Positions 58,243 through 64,000 of a DNA stretch of 64,000 nt are shown here, in pieces. The stretch spans positions 1,392,316 to 1,456,315 of the forward strand of contig OW203768.1 in the NCBI GenBank assembly GCA_934045905.1. Direction: 5' to 3'. This stretch comes from Leuctra nigra. Taxonomy: Eukaryota > Arthropoda > Insecta > Plecoptera > Leuctridae. A model generated the notes under the pieces. That model was not told the origin of the DNA and searched no databases. It worked only from the letters and a program-made list of their open reading frames with translations. The translations under genes and the position numbers were made by a program. How positions within the stretch are numbered: position 1 is the first letter of the stretch; every line of letters begins with the position of its first letter.

Positions 58243-58690
58243 CCCTCCCCGACGGCTGCCACCTTATCGCGGTGGTGGGGTTTGTGTTGGCCAACGATCC
58301 ATTGAAGCTACGCCGGCGAGCATATGCTCATGTGTAAGGGTTACCCATGCCGGACAGATCAGTGGTGAGGTCCAGACAAAGAGCAGCCAGGGTTGGCCTA
58401 ACCATGTCCTCCCTTGAATTTGCGGTTCCCATCGGGCCGGCCTTCCCCCTCGAGATGGCGATCCCCCTGAAATCGGGTTCCGCCGGCCCGAATCCTTACA
58501 CCCTCCCGGTCCGTCCCCATTACGGCCTGGCCTTCCCACCATTGCTGGACTCCCCCGGATCGGGCCCGTTAGGTCAACCCCCTCCCAATGTCCTCCACTT
58601 AATTCAACAAAGTTTAAAGTAAAATAATTAATGTGCGCAATATAACCTCGTCGTTGACGCGCCGTTAAACCCTAATAATCTAATCTAATC
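58243..58690 (+). mobile_element. Retroposon (SINE- or LINE-end-like), 11-bp TSD taggaatttat
   Basis: TAGGAATTTAT is repeated at 58232-58242 and 58691-58701. The 448-bp insert is GC-rich, begins CCCTCCCCGACGGCTGCC and ends CGTTAAACCCTAATAATC followed by a (CTAAT)n tail, as in a target-primed retroposon. No full ORF. Confidence 0.85.
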
Positions 58691-58701
58691 TAGGAATTTA
58701 T

Positions 58702-59625
58702 AACTACAATATCTCAAAATCTAGACACGAGAAGTTGTTCATATTTCACAGTATCGTGTAAATAGTGATTATTGATACCTCTGCCAAAAATAGGCTTATT
58801 TGGAAGATATGAGATATCAGATGTGCTCCTTAAATTAATATTCTTACCACATCAGAAATGCTCCTGATCAATGGTGATTTCTCCTTCGGTCAGAGCAAAA
58901 TATTTTTCGTATTCGGAATGTAAAATGTAACCTGATTCGGATATTTTGATACCAACAATGGGTAACTTCCAAGAATGATACAATAATTTTAATATCTCAA
59001 TGAAATCAACCGCGAATCATTATTGACTCAAATCCACTGGATAATCTGTAGCGATGTCTCGTTTGCGGGATATTCGAACAAACATGCATTTGAAAACCTC
59101 ATTCGAACGGATGCATTCAACTGACACGGTTGAAATTCGACGCTCATGAAATTTCAAATACTTTGGCTTCCCAAAAAACATTGATTTTAAAACGCAGTTA
59201 GATTCCTTCAGGAAGAAATCACATTTCAGCGATGATTTTGTTTCAAAAGATACCAAGATATTACGTCCAAACAAATAGATTATTGAAAAAGACGTGTAGG
59301 TATAGGTAGTAATACCAAAGAGTTTCTATGGTAAAACCACCATGTAGCAATAGCAATTCAGGTAGCAATACCATTTCTTTCTGCTATTTACCGATACACA
59401 GGTCGCACCGTTTCACCGATCGTTCCGAAATTTTGCACACATGTAAAGACTTTTTTTGAAATCCATTCAGTGGTTAAAATTTAAATAAATATCTCCTGAT
59501 AGGCTGAAAAATGAAAATGGTCTTCGATAAATCTGATCAAACTCATATTTTGCATGGTCATTAAGACCAACATTGTATCTTATTTTACAAATTTTCATCC
59601 TAATCAGTTAAGAACGTATTAGTGC
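58702..59625. other. Intergenic or intronic DNA, dispersed-repeat fragments
   Basis: Parts near 59400-59600 are inverted copies of 38330-38560. The rest shows nothing recognisable. The 84-codon minus ORF at 59020-59274 has no known features. Confidence 0.5.
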
Positions 59626-60356
59626 AGGTTCAAGTGTAGAAAAAATGCTTTCCGCTCGATTGGAGTGCCGAAATTGATTTTTTCATAATTATCGATTGTT
59701 TACATAATTCTTAATATTACCTGACGTGCCTTCAATTTTTTGGGTGGCCATCTTGGAAAATATGGCGGAAAACGTTCATTTTACAAATTATTTAATTGTT
59801 GGTAGAGTGAAGGTTGAAAAATTATGAAATAATTCACTAAAACTAACTCAAATATGGGGACTTGAAAAAAAAATACGCCGTAAACGAATTTTATTTTTTC
59901 ATTGTTGGAATTGACCAATCACGTTTCTGTGTTTTTTTGCTCTCAATTTATTATGAAACGCGTAGACTTAGACTAAAATATGTAGAATTAAAATTTGTAG
60001 ACAATTTCATTTTGAACAATATGCGTTTTAAAAAAAATTATGTTTTTTTAGAAAAAAACTTAATTTTTTTTAAAAATTTTTAAATTTTTTGTTTACGGCG
60101 TATTTTTTTTTTCAAGTCACTATATTTGAGTTAGTTTTAGTGAATTATTTCATAATTTTTCAATATTTCCTCTACCAACAATTAAATAATTTGTAAAATT
60201 TACGTTTTTCGTTCGTTTTCCGCCATATTTTCCAAGATGGCCACCAAAAAAATTGAAGGCACGTCAGGTAATATTAAGAATGATGTAAACAATCGATAAT
60301 TATGAAAAAATCAATTTCGGCACTCCAATCGAGCGGAATTACATTTGCTCCCCTAC
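59626..60356. mobile_element. Foldback element with ~300-bp arms (copy 2, inverted)
   Basis: Same family as 24713-25442 in reverse order: the end TTCAAGTGTAGAAAAAATGC leads and GGAGCAAATGTAATTCCGC closes. The 73-codon ORF inside parallels an ORF in copy 1 and lies in the loop. I consider it incidental. Confidence 0.85.
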
Positions 60357-60465
60357 TATATGAACTTATTGACATTTTTAATAGCTGTCAGAAATGAAGT
60401 ATCGAAATGAATGTTTTCCAGTGCCAATTTGAGTTGAATATGGATTACTATATGTACCAGAGGTA

Positions 60466-60590
60466 TATTCTAGAACGATTTTCCAATTCCATTCTGATGG
60501 AATTCGGTCACGGCCATAAGGATTAACATTGTATGGAATCGAATTCTAGTTGAATTAGGAATTTAAAAGTTCTAGAATAGGGCCCCAGGG
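60466..60590. mobile_element. Short MITE, inverted copy of 20772-20893
   Basis: TTCCATTCTGATGGAATTCG and GGCCATAAGGATTAA match the 20.8-kb element in inverse order. Confidence 0.65.
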
Positions 60591-61327
60591 TGCTTGGATG
60601 CTATTTTCAAGTTTCGATAAATAGCATATTACTTTTATGTTGATTGAGTGGATCATATTTCAATTCAATGGATGTATATGTTATGTGCGTTGTATCGCAT
60701 TTCCGGTTCGAGAATTTGCACGTATCCGTGCTCGCTCATCAACGCATTACACTGAGCGTTTCCTAGTCAATTACCTTCTCACATAATATGCAAAAAGGGT
60801 GGAGATGTTAAGAATAGTCTTAAATTATATTTGATTGATGCATGTTTTTATTCTGTACCATGCATGATGCTCAGCATTCCAGTATCACTTTAATTCCTTG
60901 TAACGCCATACGGGGCGTTTATTGAGTTGATTAATAAAAGCATAGAGGTAAGAAAGGTTATATTGATAAAACTAGGAAAACGCTCAGTGTAACTCGCAGT
61001 GTAACTTGTATTGCTCCAAGTAGCAGCAAAAAAAAGTCGTTCGCTTCGCTTGCTCAACTTACTTCAAATCGGGAAGTAGAAAAGTGTTTAATTGTGTTGT
61101 GGCCAGTTTTGATAAGTGTTTGTCATAATGTAACACTAATTACTCATTACTAATTAGGTATGCGTCTGAACTCTTGACTAAACCCATTTTCTTTTGTCTG
61201 CAGATTCTGTAAAGCAGCTTGGCGAGTTCGCCGGGTCGGCACCAGGCTAGTGGACTGCTTCTCATCTCAATTGACTCAACCGGTTGACATTTCTCAGCAT
61301 CTTATTCCTCCTCCATCTTCGTAATTA

Positions 61328-62745
61328 AACCATTCCAGATGTCGTTATCCATCGTCCCTCTTCAACCGTCTTCCAGTCTTCCCCTCTTCTTCAATCAAAC
61401 TAGGGATGGAGCGAACTTGGATTTTGATATCGACTATCGATATCATTTATATATCGATATATATCGATATATCGATACTTCGATATATCGATATATTGAA
61501 ATATCGAAATATCGAAATATCGAAATATTGAAATATCGAAATATCGAAATATCGATATATTGAAATATCGAAGTATCGATATATCGATATATCGATATAT
61601 TGAAATATCGAAATATCGAAATATTGATATGGAAATAATATTTAGATGTATAGGTATGGAAATATTGATATATCGTATGAATGTATTAAATTGCTCCTAA
61701 AACTGCTAGGAATTTCAAAAGAAAATGTAAAAAGAAATAACACAGCTGTTCCAAAATATAGGGTCACCGGCCAGATAAGAAAGAAAATGTGAATAATCTG
61801 AGAAATTGTCCATAAATCTTGTTTGTAAACGCTGCACTGCAAATATGAATTATTTTGCCATAGTAGGTATAAACTTCAATTAAGAACATAATTGTATCAT
61901 GCGGTAAGGCTTCAATATATCGATATTTCAATATATCGATATTTCAATATTTCGATATTTCAATATATCGATATTTCGATATTTCAATATTTCGATATTT
62001 CGATATTTCAATATTTCGATATTTCAATATTTCAATATATCGATATATCGATATTTCAATATATCGATATATCGATATTTCAATATATCGATATTCAATG
62101 TATACAGGTATCGATATTTCGATATTTTTTTGATATCGATATATATCGATATATCGATATTTTCTCCATCCCTAAATCAAACTCTTCCACTGTGCTCTAG
62201 GCCTTTTAACGCTTCTCTTTCTAATAACATTTGATTCCAACTCTTGCCTGGCCATTCTTCCAATATCCATTCTCTTCATGTTACCAAACCACCTCAATCT
62301 CTCCCCCTCCCCAACTGGAATCCCAATCTCTCCACACCCAATTCCTTCCTTATCTTTGAACTTCTAATTCTGTCGAACTTCGTAACTCTTTCGAACTCCT
62401 AAGAAATTTCATCTCCCCAACATTCCAGGAAATGTTTAAATATCAGTAATTTACATTTTAATCTTAGCTCCAATGAAATTTTCTAACTGACTGATAATAG
62501 CATTCAGCCACATTCATGATTGCATTTCTCTCCCATAGTTGCATTTTTTGTAAACATACTTCCTAAGTATTTGAACTCCTTCTCCTCCTTTTGCCTTTCT
62601 ATCCATAACTTTCATAACTTGTTTCCAGTAAAAGTGCAGACTAAATCCTCGACTAGTTCCAGTTCATCCTGCGCATCTCTGTTGGCAAGGTCCAGCCGTT
62701 TAGGAAGCGATGATAGCCAGAGCACTGTCTCTTACGCCTAGGCGG
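61328..62745 (-). pseudogene. Decayed LINE reverse transcriptase, interrupted by a hAT-like element
   Basis: On the minus strand, EFKYLGSMFT, then RLRWFGNMKRMD and RPRAQWKSLIEE are recognisable, the same C-terminal landmarks as the LINE at 2.7-4.0 kb, but with stops and shifts. The hAT-like element at 61401-62174 splits the block near WKSLIEE. Confidence 0.75.
61401..62174. mobile_element. hAT-like element with ATCGAT(AT) arrays, 8-bp TSD aatcaaac
   Basis: Ends are TAGGGATGGAG and its inverse CTCCATCCCTA. AATCAAAC flanks at 61393-61400 and 62175-62182. Both arms are long imperfect runs of ATATCGAT / ATATCGAA motifs, in opposite orientation. The core (61685-61912) is the dispersed repeat also present at 21925-22185. 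Confidence 0.9.
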
Positions 62746-62884
62746 TGGCAAGGCTAGAGACAGGCATAGACCTGATCAAGGTCTATTGATATCACTTCCC
62801 ACAGATGCAGACGGCAGATGCATGGCATGTGTTAGACACGGCCTCCTCGGTCTTGCTGTACGCTGAATCCAAACACCAGGGTAA

Positions 62885-63437
62885 AGTGGCTATCACACTG
62901 GGTTGCAACCCACGGTTGGAACCCGCGTATGGAAACTTTTGTTGCAAAAGGAGGCAACCGCCTATCACACGCAACTGTTTGGTTTGATGTTGGTTGGTTC
63001 ACAATTGACACTCATGAGTTGCGCAGAAAGCACCATTTCCGGTTCCGGAAAACGTTGCCATAGTAACCAAAATAAAAGTACAGGGAATAACAAATCTGAC
63101 AGCGGCAATCCAAATCTCATATTTTGAGTGATTACTTGTGAAAGAAAGATATTTAAGTAAGTACAAGTTAATAATTACGCAATATTTATCCATACACATG
63201 TTCAAGTTAAATATTCATCTGATAAATATGATTTATAGTTATTATTTATAGCATCGTATTGGTCAGTTCACGTCACGTGGTACTACAACAAATGGTTGGA
63301 ACCGGAAAAATAGAGACTTCTCTATTTTTCAAACCAACCCGCGGGTTGACGAAATTTAGTCTCTGCACATGCGCGGCCAACCATATTTTCCAACCGCCGG
63401 TTCCATACACGGGTTGCAACTCAGTGTGATAGGGCTT
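62885..63437. mobile_element. MITE with TATCACACTG(G/A)GTTGCAACCC ends, TSD TAA
   Basis: AGTGGCTATCACACTGGG and, inverted, AAGCCCTATCACACTGAG, both followed by GTTGCAACCC and tandem GGTTGGAACCG-type motifs. TAA flanks both sides. 553 bp, no transposase. Harbinger-type by target site. Confidence 0.8.
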
Positions 63438-63753
63438 TAAGTTGTCCGAACTTTTATCTTAATATCGAAAATGGCACAACACCTTTTTTCATTTGTCTTG
63501 ATGGACATCATTGTAAATATTTACAACAAATAATTATTGAGCGAGCGAAGCAAGGACTGCCACCTTAAAATGATTATTTTTTAAATGTTGGCATTACATA
63601 AATTGAACAATGTTGGCTGCCACTCGCGTTTTCGGGCAGAGTGGGCACACTCTGGTGAGAAAAAGTGTAACTACTACAATCGGGATTGTTTGCGGCCGCC
63701 ATTGTTATTGCATGTTATTTTAATCAGAGAATAGTATAATATTACTTTCGAAA
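63438..63753. promoter_or_regulatory. Upstream region of the THAP gene
   Basis: About 316 bp between the MITE and the THAP start codon. Becomes less AT-rich near TTTGCGGCCGCCATTG, a likely promoter/5' UTR zone. No TATA box is obvious. Confidence 0.4.
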
Positions 63754-63988
63754 ATGGACCACAATTATGGTAAGGAATCTGGTGGAAAGACTAAAAAGAA
63801 GTCTAATAACTACTGCTCAGTTCCACAATGTTCGAATGGCTGTGGAAATGGCATATCATTACATTTTTTCCCCAAAGATGACGTTCTAAAACAGCAGTGG
63901 TCTGTTGCCTTACGAATTGGCAAGACCATAACCAAACACATGTGCGTTTGCAGCGACCACTTTCTAAAGGAAGATTTCTTCTTGTTTG
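63754..63988 (+). CDS. THAP-domain protein, first exon only (runs off window)
   Basis: The exon encodes 78 residues plus one nt and ends at a GTAAGT donor 12 bp before the window ends. After a Lys-rich start it shows the THAP zinc-finger pattern: C21 and C26 (CSVPQC), HFFPKDD, W49, then C66-x2-H69 (CSDHF) with KEDFF. The C2-C-H spacing fits THAP (C-x2-4-C-x35-50-C-x2-H). THAP domains bind DNA and occur in both host regulators and P-element-type transposases, and the downstream part needed to tell which is missing. The start is the first Met, just before KESGGKTKKK. Confidence 0.85.
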
Positions 63989-64000
63989 GTAAGTTTATAC

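Noticed and set aside
58264..58622. Opposed 91-92 codon ORFs
   Set aside because: GC-rich retroposon with an 11-bp target duplication and (CTAAT)n tail; no recognisable domain in either frame.
61339..62200. Ile/Tyr/Arg-rich ORFs of 74 and 102 codons
   Set aside because: Translations of the ATATCGAT repeats in a hAT-like element.
1..64000. tRNA, rRNA or snRNA genes
   Set aside because: I scanned by eye for cloverleaf and conserved rRNA/snRNA blocks and recognised none. A covariance-model search would be decisive.

Overview
The window is animal nuclear DNA, most likely from an insect with a large, AT-rich, transposon-filled genome. Genes are split by GT-AG introns that keep reading phase. Their products are conserved animal proteins plus one DEG/ENaC channel of the arthropod pickpocket type. 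A hemipteran would fit the repeat texture, but that is an impression, not a demonstration. There is no bacterial operon structure, no rRNA or tRNA that I could recognise, and no CRISPR.

Layout. 0.1-7.2 kb (-): RNF146 (RING plus WWE ubiquitin ligase), whose 6.2-kb intron holds a second WWE exon, a 5'-truncated LINE, a TTAA-flanked element and a foldback split by a hAT-like element. 8.1-10.4 kb: GEMIN6 (-) and PDCD5 (+) are divergent and share a 127-bp promoter gap. 12.6-19.4 kb (-): TMX3, an ER thioredoxin-like membrane protein. 20.0-33.3 kb (-): AHI1/jouberin in 11 coding exons. 33.6-55.2 kb (-): a DEG/ENaC subunit in nine visible exons whose N-terminal exon was not found. 55-63.4 kb: repeats, including a decayed LINE interrupted by a hAT-like element. 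63.75 kb to the end (+): first exon of a THAP-domain gene. Every reconstructed gene keeps frame across all joins: AHI1 3132 nt, TMX3 1305 nt, PDCD5 402 nt, RNF146 816 or 540 nt, and the channel 1273 nt plus 2 nt from the missing exon.

The most unusual feature is a set of four tandem arrays, at 28.7-29.9, 34.8-36.8, 47.2-51.4 and 55.1-56.9 kb. Each has its own unit (129, 134, 142 and 73 bp). Every unit is the end of an intron, a 3' splice site and the first part of the following exon. One AHI1 exon and three channel exons are therefore preceded by 9, 12, 29 and 23 extra acceptor copies. Translation through any extra copy meets a stop codon in or just past the unit, so only the acceptor nearest the exon body gives a full protein. 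I know of no described class of this kind.

Mobile DNA is unusually readable. Several elements have exact target-site duplications or can be checked against an empty site inside the window. A 3552-bp Harbinger element sits in one copy of a TTAA-flanked element; removing it restores exactly the 529 bp of the intact copy at 26 kb. Five non-autonomous hAT-like elements have 8-bp duplications and TAG(G/A)GATG ends, and each carries its own short repeated internal motif.
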